Source: DASZBR01 sp035943935
GTDB taxonomy: Bacteria > Pseudomonadota > Gammaproteobacteria > DASZBR01
Assembly (NCBI GenBank): GCA_035943935.1
Contig: DASZBR010000003.1
Location: 1 to 22,912, forward strand
Length of the DNA stretch: 22,912 nt
Direction of reading: 5' to 3'
Shown: positions 1 through 7,246 of the stretch, piece after piece
Numbering within the stretch: the stretch's first letter is position 1
Layout of the letters: the number at the start of each line of letters is the position of its first letter
Notes under the pieces: generated by a model
What the model was told of the DNA's origin: nothing
The model's database searches: none
The model's input: only the letters and a program-made list of their open reading frames with translations
Translations under genes and position numbers: made by a program

Positions 1-13
1 ATCTAAAATCCCA

Positions 14-140
14 CCGAAATCAGGTGTTCGATTTCACCATAATCGCTGTTCGAGTAAAACCATAATCAGTGTTCGAGATGAACCATAATCACTGTTCGAA
101 TAAAACCGTAACTAGTGTTCGAGATGGGCCGTAATATTCA
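14..140. repeat. 23-bp tandem repeat array, probable IS21-family terminus remnant
   Basis: Five units of exactly 23 bp run head to tail at 14-36, 37-59, 60-82, 83-105 and 106-128. A sixth, shortened unit starts at 129 and breaks off after the CA at 139-140. The shared core is CC(A/G)TAATC followed three or so bases later by TGTTCGA; the outer units are more diverged. There are no unique spacers, so this is not a CRISPR array. From memory, IS21-family insertion sequences carry multiple transposase-binding repeats of the type CCGGAATCACTGTTCG at their ends and finish in CA. The match in period, core and terminal CA suggests a decayed end of such an element, with the body lying off the left edge. 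No istA or istB coding sequence is visible here, so the assignment is inference. Confidence 0.55.
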
Positions 141-290
141 CTTCGCTTAAGAGTTTTCTCTAAACACAGATACTCATATACTTTACGAATTACTTTTTCT
201 ACCCATTCTATTTTTTCCCAAACTAATAATATGATAGGCTGTTATAAAACTTATTATTGAAGTACGTTTGGATTTTGAACTGGAGAACCC

Positions 291-1118
291 ATGGAAACAT
301 TCAAACTAAACCTAAGAGAAAATGCTGTTGATAGTCTTGAAGAAGGCCTCGTAAAATATGAGAACGGTCGAAACGGCGATGACAGAGAGTTCAAATTTTG
401 CATCCTGAATATCTCCCACTTCATTGAATTGAGCTTTAAACTTTTTATCACAAATATAAACCCTATTTTAATTTATAAAAATCCTTACTCAGAAAACTTA
501 AATAAAGAAATAACTATAACGATGTGGGAAGCTGTCAACCTATACAAAAATACCAAATCTCTCACTCAAACTCTGACAAAAGAAAACCAAGATCAACTGG
601 AGTGGCTCAGAGATATTCGAAATAAAATTGAGCATCATGAATTTTCGATAGACTCAACTAAAGTTGAAGCAGATATGAGTCAAATTTTGAAGTTTATGGA
701 TAATCTCTATCGCGCTGAAAATGAAGTTGAAGAGCTTCGAAAAAGATTAACCCCAGAGAGCCGAGCACTATATGATGAACTTGTTAATCATTACGAAAAA
801 CAACTAACATTAGCTATTAAAAAAGCTAATGAAACCGCTGAGACTCTTACTCGAGCAACCCCAGCAGAGCCCTTTCCAGATTTATCGTATGATGACGTAT
901 TAAGAAAATGCCCGGAATGTAATAACCCAACTCTTTCTTACGGAGTAAAAAAGAATGGATACTATTTCTGCTTTTTCTGCGAAAGCACTTATAAAGCAGA
1001 AAATTGCTTACAATGTAATATGCTCTTTCCAAATTGCGAAACTGACCCTACGGATACACTTTACAGCTGCAGCGATTCATGTATGGGTATACTACTTCAC
1101 CGAGACCGAGATGATTAA
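291..1118 (+). CDS. HEPN-like protein with C-terminal zinc ribbons, function unknown
   Basis: A 275-residue protein, the only plus-strand gene in the window. The N-terminal ~145 residues are predicted mostly helical and contain RNKIEHH at 110-116, fitting the R-x4-6-H motif (R110, H115) of HEPN domains, many of which are RNases in toxin-antitoxin and phage-defence systems. Residues 143-188 are charged and probably coiled coil. The C-terminal 70 residues carry nine cysteines: C207-x2-C210 with C227-x2-C230, then C239-x2-C242, C249 and C260-x3-C264, which would form one or two zinc ribbons. The ATG follows GGAG with good spacing. No antitoxin-like partner gene is visible. It lies between IS-like repeats and the 3' end of tRNA-Pro, is AT-rich, and is probably acquired. 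An RNA- or DNA-binding defence or stress protein is likely, but the activity is inferred from motifs only. Confidence 0.7.
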   Translation: METFKLNLRENAVDSLEEGLVKYENGRNGDDREFKFCILNISHFIELSFKLFITNINPILIYKNPYSENLNKEITITMWEAVNLYKNTKSLTQTLTKENQDQLEWLRDIRNKIEHHEFSIDSTKVEADMSQILKFMDNLYRAENEVEELRKRLTPESRALYDELVNHYEKQLTLAIKKANETAETLTRATPAEPFPDLSYDDVLRKCPECNNPTLSYGVKKNGYYFCFFCESTYKAENCLQCNMLFPNCETDPTDTLYSCSDSCMGILLHRDRDD

Positions 1119-1216
1119 AGCAGAAAAATAAATGTTGATATCGGAATACTCACAAAATGTCAGCGATTAAAAATAATACACAACAAATCCAGAAAATCCG
1201 GAACATAACAACGTTC

Positions 1217-1256
1217 TGCACTCCATTTGCACTCCAGCGGACTTAATATGGACTTA
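1217..1256. other. helically phased direct repeats, candidate recombinase arm/attachment region
   Basis: The nonamer TGCACTCCA occurs at 1217-1225 and 1228-1236. Immediately afterwards GGACTTA occurs at 1239-1245 and 1250-1256. Both pairs have an 11-bp period, so all copies face the same side of the helix. They lie about 60 bp beyond the 3' end of tRNA-Pro, where phage- and island-type tyrosine integrases commonly leave their att sites. No integrase gene is present in the window. The repeats are seen directly; the att interpretation is inference. The rest of the 1119-1314 intergenic stretch shows no gene and no convincing terminator. Confidence 0.4.
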
Positions 1257-1314
1257 CATAGAAAAAAATCGATAGCCAAAAACTCTTGGGATGGCCTGGT
1301 AGCCGCATTCTAAT

Positions 1315-1391
1315 TGGTCGGAGTGATAGGATTCGAACCTACGGCCTCTGCCTCCCGAAGGCAGCGCTCTACCAAGCTGAGCTACACTCCG
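1315..1391 (-). tRNA. tRNA-Pro (anticodon CGG)
   Basis: The minus strand folds as a 77-nt cloverleaf including an encoded CCA. The acceptor stem pairs CGGAGTG with CACTCCG, giving C1-G72 and discriminator A73, the bacterial tRNA-Pro identity pattern. The D arm contains AGCTCAGCTTGGTAGAGC. The anticodon arm is CTGCC/GGCAG around TTCGGGA, giving anticodon CGG, which reads CCG. The T loop is TTCGAAT. The first mature base (1391) directly follows the last base of the ispB stop codon (1392), so the tRNA is probably co-transcribed with ispB and released by RNase P. The 3' end faces the accessory region at 1-1314, making this tRNA a plausible island integration site. Confidence 0.97.
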
Positions 1392-2366
1392 CTAAAATCT
1401 TCGCTGAACAGCAAAGTCGATTAATTGAAGCAAACCATTACTATAAACAGACTCGGGAATTTCGTGTAAATGTTCTTTGGCTTTTAATGCCTGACGCTTT
1501 GCCGCTTCATAAGTATAAGAAATCGCATCAGTGGAATTAATTATTTTAATAATATTATCGATATTTTCGGCAGTACCTTCTGAAATAGCACGACGCAATA
1601 TTTCAGCATCAGAATCTTTAACCTGAGAAAGCGCACGAATAAATGGCAGGGTTGGTTTACCTTCCACCAAATCATCGCCCATATTCTTACCCATTTCTTT
1701 TGAATTACCACTGTAATCCAATGCATCATCAATTAATTGAAACGCAGAGCCTAAACATGAGCCGTAATGATACATGCTTTCTATTTGAGCATTACTTGCG
1801 TTGACTAAAACGGGACCCATTTGTGCGGCGGCTGCAAATAACGTTCCTGTTTTGCAATGAATGACTTTCATATAATTTTCTTCGGTCACATCCGGTTGAT
1901 GACAATTTAATAATTGCAGCATTTCACCTTCAGCCATTTGATTCGACGAATTCGCAATAATTTCCATGACTTTCATATTATTGACATCGACCATTAACTG
2001 AAACGCGCGGGAATATAAATAATCGCCAACTAATACGCTGGCGTGATCGCCCCAGACTTTATTGGCGGTTGGCTGATTTCGACGTAATTCTGAATGATCG
2101 ACCACATCGTCATGTAATAGTGTTGCTGTATGTAATAGTTCTATAACAGCAGCTAATTTAATATGTGATTGGCCATGATAACCAAACGCTTTTGAGCTTA
2201 ATAAAACTAATAAGGGCCGAAGTCTTTTACCGCCGCTTTGAATAATATAGTCGCCAATTTTATTAATTATTTCGACACTCGACTTTAAACTCTCACGAAT
2301 TAAATGGTCGCAAGATTTTTGGTCATCTAGTATAGGATTGCGCACTGCGTCGAATAGTTCAGACAT
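1392..2366 (-). CDS. ispB: octaprenyl diphosphate synthase
   Basis: A 324-residue trans-long-chain polyprenyl diphosphate synthase, which condenses isopentenyl diphosphate units onto farnesyl diphosphate to make the side chain of ubiquinone. The two aspartate-rich motifs that bind Mg-diphosphate are present: DDVVD at 86-90 and DDALD at 213-217. The basic substrate-binding motif GGKRLRP is at 45-51 and KPTLP lies near residue 233. Length matches E. coli IspB. The ATG at 2366 was chosen over an in-frame upstream start at 2420, because the longer version adds 18 unmatched residues lying inside iscA. With this start the gene overlaps the iscA stop by 8 bp, suggesting translational coupling. The TAG stop abuts tRNA-Pro with no intervening base. 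Chain length cannot be read from sequence; octaprenyl is assumed from the family. Confidence 0.93.
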   Translation of the reverse strand: MSELFDAVRNPILDDQKSCDHLIRESLKSSVEIINKIGDYIIQSGGKRLRPLLVLLSSKAFGYHGQSHIKLAAVIELLHTATLLHDDVVDHSELRRNQPTANKVWGDHASVLVGDYLYSRAFQLMVDVNNMKVMEIIANSSNQMAEGEMLQLLNCHQPDVTEENYMKVIHCKTGTLFAAAAQMGPVLVNASNAQIESMYHYGSCLGSAFQLIDDALDYSGNSKEMGKNMGDDLVEGKPTLPFIRALSQVKDSDAEILRRAISEGTAENIDNIIKIINSTDAISYTYEAAKRQALKAKEHLHEIPESVYSNGLLQLIDFAVQRRF

Positions 2367-2688
2367 GGAAACTCTCGCCACAACCGCACGCGGCTTTTTC
2401 GTTGGGATTGTGAAATACAAATTTACCGTTCAAGTCTTTCTTTTCATAATCGATTTGAGTGCCGGCGACGAAAACAAAACTGGTGGGATCCACACAAATA
2501 ATTAAATCGGTATCGATGTTATAAATTAAATCTTCAGGATTGTGGGCATCGATTAAATCTAAAATATATTTCTTACCGGTACATCCCGCGTCTTTCACCG
2601 CGAGACGCATGCCAATACCCTTGCCGCGTTTAGCAAGTTGTTTTTTGATGTGTGTTATGGCATGTGGTGTAGCAGTAATTTCGTTCAT
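2359..2688 (-). CDS. iscA: A-type iron-sulfur carrier protein, IscA-like
   Basis: A 109-residue HesB/IscA-family protein that carries Fe-S clusters or iron to apoproteins in the cytoplasm. The three conserved cysteines are present: C36 in GCTGKKY, and C101 and C103 in the C-terminal CGCGESFHV. That C-terminus and the N-terminal RGKGIGMRLAV resemble E. coli IscA more than ErpA (CGCGSSF), so IscA is preferred, although ErpA or SufA function cannot be excluded. It sits 9 nt after trmJ and overlaps ispB. In E. coli trmJ lies next to iscRSUA, so the pairing may be a remnant of that linkage, but no iscR, iscS, iscU, hscB, hscA or fdx is in the window. Confidence 0.88.
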   Translation of the reverse strand: MNEITATPHAITHIKKQLAKRGKGIGMRLAVKDAGCTGKKYILDLIDAHNPEDLIYNIDTDLIICVDPTSFVFVAGTQIDYEKKDLNGKFVFHNPNEKAACGCGESFHV

Positions 2689-2697
2689 ATATCCAGA

Positions 2698-3399
2698 TTA
2701 TATATCAAGTTTATCTAACTTAGAGGCTACGGCTTTTAAAAAACCCCTTAAAATGTTTATTTCTACATGATCCAGCGCCGCGCGGTTATACAGCCTGCGG
2801 AATCGCTCCATCAATTGCCCCGGACGTGCAGGGTCTAAGAACGCCACGCGCTCACACAGCGCTTCTAATTGGCTATAAAAGCCATCAAGCTCTGGAACCG
2901 TCGCAAACTCACTGCTTTCAGAAGCCAGCAATAATTCATACGCAATGATTTGAACCGCCGAGGCGAGATTCAGCGAATGGTAATCTTTTTGTGTGGGTAT
3001 CTGAATCAACGCATTCGCCAGCAATAATTCCTCATTACTTAAACCATGATTTTCAGGACCAAATAATATGGCGGTTTTGTGTGTGTGATTAATTTTTGAT
3101 TTAATATCTGCAGCCGCTTCACGAGGTGAAAAACAACTTAACTCTACCGCTCGAGTATTCGCGCTCGTTGCATAAACATAGGTAATACTTTCTAAAGCAT
3201 CGACGGTATTTTTAACGACAACGGCTTGATTTAAAATATCTGCGGCGTGTGTTGAAAGTGCGGTTGCTTCTTCACTGGGGAATTTTTCGGGAGCGACTAA
3301 GACTAATTCCGTTAATCCCATGGTTTTCATCGCGCGCGCTACAGAACCAATATTGCCGGGATGACTGGGACGAACAAGAATAATACGAACGGGAAACAT
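2698..3399 (-). CDS. trmJ: tRNA (cytidine/uridine-32-2'-O)-methyltransferase
   Basis: A 233-residue SPOUT-family methyltransferase that 2'-O-methylates position 32 in the anticodon loop of several tRNAs, using S-adenosylmethionine. The N-terminal motif RPSHPGNIGSVARAM (10-24) contains the conserved Asn and Arg of the TrmH/TrmJ group. FGPENHGLS at 113-121 and IPTQKDYHSLNLASAV at 134-149 form the knotted SAM site. The C-terminal region (about 165-233) is the helical extension typical of TrmJ. Its ATG overlaps the TGA of glmM by one base (TGATG), so it is translationally coupled. The E. coli protein is similar in length. Confidence 0.92.
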   Translation of the reverse strand: MFPVRIILVRPSHPGNIGSVARAMKTMGLTELVLVAPEKFPSEEATALSTHAADILNQAVVVKNTVDALESITYVYATSANTRAVELSCFSPREAAADIKSKINHTHKTAILFGPENHGLSNEELLLANALIQIPTQKDYHSLNLASAVQIIAYELLLASESSEFATVPELDGFYSQLEALCERVAFLDPARPGQLMERFRRLYNRAALDHVEINILRGFLKAVASKLDKLDI

Positions 3400-4736
3400 C
3401 AGGCGTGTGCAACAATTTTTGCTAACGATTCCGCCAAGCTACTCACTTGTTTAGTATCGGAACCTTCGACCATAATTCTAAGCACAGGTTCGGTACCTGA
3501 ATGACGCAATAAAATACGGCCTGTTTTGCCCAATTCTGATTCTGCTTTTTTGATGGCGTTGATAACAACATCTGATTTTAACGGATCATGACCCGGCAAA
3601 ATATTTACATTACGAATAATTTGGGGGAATTTTTTCAAATTACCTTTTAATTCATGCAAGGTTTTTTTCGTCGTAATCATTGCTGCTAATATTTGCAATG
3701 CGGTAATAATTCCATCACCTGTCGTCGTTGCACCCAACCAAACAACATGACCTGACGGCTCGCCACCTAATAACCACCCTTGTTTTTGTAATTCTGCAAT
3801 GACGTGTCTATCACCGACTTTTGCGCGTGAAAAAGATAATCCTAATTCTTGCAAAGCCAGCTCTAAACCCATATTACTCATGACTGTCCCAGCTACACCG
3901 CCTAGCTCAATATTGCGTGATAAATAATATTTCGCAATGATGTATAACAAATCATCACCGTCTAAAATATCACCTTTGCTGTCAACCATGATCACACGAT
4001 CGCCATCACCGTCTAAGGCAATGCCCACATCCGCTTTTTCGGCAAGTACTACTTTTTGTAATAGCGACGGATCCGTTGCACCACAATTGAGATTAATATT
4101 AAATCCATCGGGCTCAACACCAAGTTCAATCACATCAGCATCTAATTCACGAAACACATGCGGGGCGATGTGATACGTTGCGCCATTAGCACAATCAACG
4201 ACTATTTTTAATTTATTTAATGACACTGAAGTGGGAATCGTACTTTTGCAAAATTCAATATAACGACCGGGCGCATCATCCATACGCACCGCTTTTCCTA
4301 ATTTCGATGAATCGACGGTAATCATGGGTTTTTCTAATTCAGCTTCGATCGCCAATTCTAATTCGTCAGGTAATTTTGTGCCCTGCGCAGAAAAGAATTT
4401 AATCCCATTATCAGTATACGGATTATGTGAAGCGCTGATGACGATTCCAGCACTTGCTCGCTGAGTGCGTGTTAAATATGCAATAGCAGGAGTTGGCATC
4501 GGACCTAATAAATGAATATCCATTCCGGCTGCAGATAAACCCGCTTCTAATGCAGATTCAAACATATAACCCGATATACGTGTATCTTTACCAATTAAAA
4601 CTTTGCCTTCACCCTCTTTTGCTAAAGCGCGACCTGCCGCCCAGCCGAGTTTTAAAACAAATTCTGCTGTAATAGGAGAGACGCCGACTTTTCCGCGAAT
4701 ACCATCGGTGCCAAAATATTTACGCGTTGTTTTCAT
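3399..4736 (-). CDS. glmM: phosphoglucosamine mutase
   Basis: A 445-residue alpha-D-phosphohexomutase converting glucosamine-6-phosphate to glucosamine-1-phosphate, the step feeding UDP-GlcNAc for peptidoglycan and lipopolysaccharide. The FGTDGIRG signature is at 8-15. The phosphoserine loop SASHNPYTDNG starts at 101 with S103 as the expected phosphorylated residue. The Mg-binding loop DGDGDR is at 242-247. The sugar-specificity loop GEPSGH and the C-terminal phosphate-binding RHSGTEP are also present. Full family length. It overlaps the end of ftsH by 17 bp. In many gammaproteobacteria folP lies between ftsH and glmM; here it is missing and the two genes are fused by overlap. Confidence 0.96.
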   Translation of the reverse strand: MKTTRKYFGTDGIRGKVGVSPITAEFVLKLGWAAGRALAKEGEGKVLIGKDTRISGYMFESALEAGLSAAGMDIHLLGPMPTPAIAYLTRTQRASAGIVISASHNPYTDNGIKFFSAQGTKLPDELELAIEAELEKPMITVDSSKLGKAVRMDDAPGRYIEFCKSTIPTSVSLNKLKIVVDCANGATYHIAPHVFRELDADVIELGVEPDGFNINLNCGATDPSLLQKVVLAEKADVGIALDGDGDRVIMVDSKGDILDGDDLLYIIAKYYLSRNIELGGVAGTVMSNMGLELALQELGLSFSRAKVGDRHVIAELQKQGWLLGGEPSGHVVWLGATTTGDGIITALQILAAMITTKKTLHELKGNLKKFPQIIRNVNILPGHDPLKSDVVINAIKKAESELGKTGRILLRHSGTEPVLRIMVEGSDTKQVSSLAESLAKIVAHA

Positions 4737-6561
4737 TTAACTCCGACACCCATCCTTCGGGTTCTCTGGGAACTTTACCTTCCATGATGTCATCAATTTG
4801 TGGCGTATCGATGGTTTCATATTTCATTAACGCATCTGCCATCAAATGCAATTTATCCATATTGGCCGTAAGAATTTTCTTCGTACGCTGATAATTTCTG
4901 TCAATAAGTACACGCACTTCTTGATCGATAATATTTGCGGTGCTGTCAGACACTTCTTTACGCTGCGTTACCATATGGCCTAAAAATACTTCGCCTTCAT
5001 CTTCACCATAAGTTAATGGTCCTAATTTTTCAGACAATCCCCATTTGGTTACCATGTTGCGTGCAATTTCTGTGGCGCGTTGAATATCGTTTGATGCACC
5101 TGTCGTGACATAGTCAGGTCCAAAAATCATTTCTTCTGCAACACGTCCACCAAATAAACTGGACAACTGACTTTCTAAACGTTGGCGAGTATAGCTATAA
5201 CGATCTTCTTCCGGCAAAAACATGGTCACACCTAATGCACGACCGCGCGGGATAATGGTCACTTTATAAACCGGATCATGTTCAGGAACAGAACGACCGA
5301 CAATCGCGTGACCACTTTCATGATACGCCGTTAATTTTCTTTCTTTTTCACTCATCACCATGGATTTACGTTCAGCACCCATCATGATTTTATCTTTCGC
5401 TTTTTCGAATTCATTCATCGTGACCGTAGGTTTATTTAATCGCGCTGCAAATAACGCCGCTTCGTTCACTAAATTCGCTAAATCCGCACCTGAGAAACCA
5501 GGCGTTCCACGCGCAATGACTTGAGGTTTAACATCATCCGCTAATGGCAATTTGCGCATATGAACTTTTAGAATTTGCTCGCGACCACGAATATCGGGAA
5601 GACCAACAACGACTTGTCGATCAAATCGACCCGGACGTAATAACGCCGGATCTAAAACATCCGGACGATTGGTAGCCGCAATAACAATTACACCTTCACT
5701 GCCTTCAAATCCATCCATTTCAACTAATAATTGATTCAGTGTTTGTTCACGTTCATCGTGTCCACCACCGAGTCCTGCACCACGTCGTCGACCGACCGCA
5801 TCAATTTCATCAATAAAAATAATACATGGCGCTTGTTTTTTCGCTTGCTCAAACATATCACGCACACGCGATGCACCTACACCCACAAACATTTCAACAA
5901 AGTCTGAACCTGAAATTGTAAAAAACGGCACTTTTGCTTCACCGGCCACTGCTTTTGCGAGTAGTGTTTTTCCGGTTCCGGGTTGTCCGACTAATAAAAC
6001 ACCGCGCGGAATTTTTCCACCTAATTTTTGAAATTTTGCGGGATCTTTTAAGAAGTCGACTAATTCTTTCACTTCATCTTTTGCTTCATCACATCCAGCG
6101 ACATCTTGGAAAGTTACTTTGACTTGATCTTCACCTAATAATCTTGCACGACTTCGCCCAAATGAAAACGCACCGCCTTTTCCACCGCCTTGCATCTGAC
6201 GCAGAAAATAAATCCATATCGCAATTAATAATAAAGTTGGTCCCCAACTAAAAAATATGCGCGCCAGCATACTTTCTTCTTCAGGCGGTTTTCCTTTCAC
6301 GGACACATTTTTTTGCATCAAGTCACTGAGAAGGTATTGATCATCCATGGGCATGTACGTGCTAAAGGTTTTATTATTCTGAAGCGTGCCGCGAATCATT
6401 TGGTTATCGATCACGACAGATTTCACACCGCCTTGATTCACTTGGTGCAAGAAGTCTGAATAATTTAAGGTGGTTTCACCTTCTTCGCTTGGCTGGAAAT
6501 TACTGAAAACAGAAACCAGAATAATTCCAATGATTAACCACAAAATCAGATTTTTTAGCAT
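4720..6561 (-). CDS. ftsH: ATP-dependent zinc metalloprotease FtsH
   Basis: A 613-residue inner-membrane AAA+ protease that degrades unassembled membrane proteins and regulators such as LpxC and sigma-32 in E. coli. Two membrane helices (about 4-22 and 104-122) flank a periplasmic domain. The AAA module has Walker A GQPGTGKT at 192-199, with Gln where Pro is usual, Walker B IIFIDE at 247-252, and the second region of homology TNRPDVLDPALLRPGRFD. The zinc site is HESGH at 414-418. The ATG at 6561 aligns with the E. coli start; a TTG eight codons upstream is open but less likely. The C-terminal tail after MKYETIDTPQIDDIM is about 30 residues shorter than in E. coli. A 51-nt gap separates it from rlmE, the longest gap in this unidirectional block. 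Confidence 0.97.
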   Translation of the reverse strand: MLKNLILWLIIGIILVSVFSNFQPSEEGETTLNYSDFLHQVNQGGVKSVVIDNQMIRGTLQNNKTFSTYMPMDDQYLLSDLMQKNVSVKGKPPEEESMLARIFFSWGPTLLLIAIWIYFLRQMQGGGKGGAFSFGRSRARLLGEDQVKVTFQDVAGCDEAKDEVKELVDFLKDPAKFQKLGGKIPRGVLLVGQPGTGKTLLAKAVAGEAKVPFFTISGSDFVEMFVGVGASRVRDMFEQAKKQAPCIIFIDEIDAVGRRRGAGLGGGHDEREQTLNQLLVEMDGFEGSEGVIVIAATNRPDVLDPALLRPGRFDRQVVVGLPDIRGREQILKVHMRKLPLADDVKPQVIARGTPGFSGADLANLVNEAALFAARLNKPTVTMNEFEKAKDKIMMGAERKSMVMSEKERKLTAYHESGHAIVGRSVPEHDPVYKVTIIPRGRALGVTMFLPEEDRYSYTRQRLESQLSSLFGGRVAEEMIFGPDYVTTGASNDIQRATEIARNMVTKWGLSEKLGPLTYGEDEGEVFLGHMVTQRKEVSDSTANIIDQEVRVLIDRNYQRTKKILTANMDKLHLMADALMKYETIDTPQIDDIMEGKVPREPEGWVSELNENNA

Positions 6562-6612
6562 GCTACTCAAGAGGTATCTCTCCAATCAATTTAATGAATT
6601 TCAAGCCCAGTA

Positions 6613-7233
6613 CTATAACATAAACCCTTTCGCGACCAGATAGCTCTCACGCGACCGTGAACGAGACGCATCGGGTTTGCGAATCAAGACCTGCTTGAAG
6701 GCGCCTTTAAGCGCTTTTATAAAGGCATCAATGCCTTCTCCCTGAAAAACCTTCACCACTAGTGTTCCTTGTTTTTTCAATGTTTTCTTGGCTAATTCAA
6801 AACTGAGCTCTGCTAAAAACATCGCCCGAGGCTGATCGACACTGGCCTGACCACTGGTATTGGGAGCCATATCGGACAGCACAACATCGGCTTTATTTTC
6901 GCCCATCAGAGACACCACTTTTTCGAAAATCTCAGACTCTCGAAAATCACCCAGAACAAAGTGGACATCGGGTAAATCATCCATGGGGAGAATATCCAGC
7001 GCAATAATTTTGCCTTTTTTTCCTATCCACTCTGAAACAATCTGAGACCATCCACCTGGCGCAGCACCTAAATCGATCACAGTCATTCCCGATTGAATAA
7101 TTTTATCTTTGTTTTGAATTTCAATAAGTTTAAAAACGGCGCGCGAGCGATAGCCTTTTTGCTGAGCTGATTTTACATATGGATCTGAGAAATGTTCTTT
7201 GAGCCATCGCTGACTGCTTTTTGAACGGGCCAT
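6613..7233 (-). CDS. rlmE: 23S rRNA (uridine-2552-2'-O)-methyltransferase RlmE (FtsJ/RrmJ)
   Basis: A 206-residue SAM-dependent methyltransferase that 2'-O-methylates U2552 in the A loop of 23S rRNA, a late step of 50S assembly. The SAM motif VIDLGAAPGGWSQ starts at residue 52. The catalytic tetrad K35-D121-K161-E196 is intact, each residue three lower than the E. coli K38-D124-K164-E199. The rlmE-ftsH order is conserved in gammaproteobacteria. What is unusual is the upstream neighbour: the icmB stop lies only 13 nt away, so rlmE probably sits in the same transcript as the secretion genes unless a promoter is buried in icmB. Confidence 0.96.
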   Translation of the reverse strand: MARSKSSQRWLKEHFSDPYVKSAQQKGYRSRAVFKLIEIQNKDKIIQSGMTVIDLGAAPGGWSQIVSEWIGKKGKIIALDILPMDDLPDVHFVLGDFRESEIFEKVVSLMGENKADVVLSDMAPNTSGQASVDQPRAMFLAELSFELAKKTLKKQGTLVVKVFQGEGIDAFIKALKGAFKQVLIRKPDASRSRSRESYLVAKGFML

Positions 7234-7246
7234 TTTTCGCTTCGTG

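Noticed and set aside
14..140. CRISPR array
   Set aside because: Units are contiguous 23-mers with drift throughout and no unique spacers; no cas genes nearby.
204..235. Promoter for the HEPN-like gene
   Set aside because: TATGAT at 230-235 is a fair -10 box, but no TTGACA-like hexamer lies at suitable spacing, so the site is not supported.
1141..1152. Second IS-end-like sequence TCGGAATACTCA, 9 of 12 identical to 129-140
   Set aside because: A single short copy in the same orientation as the first, with no tandem units. It could bracket the HEPN gene, but chance similarity is as likely.
1260..1314. Terminator downstream of tRNA-Pro
   Set aside because: The minus strand shows a short CCAA/TTGG stem and a T run, but the T run lies several bases away and the stem is too weak.
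6575..6605. Possible heat-shock promoter before ftsH (CTTGAAA on the minus strand)
   Set aside because: The -35-like box is good, but no CCCCAT-type -10 follows, and any transcript would leave a leader of only a few bases before the ATG.
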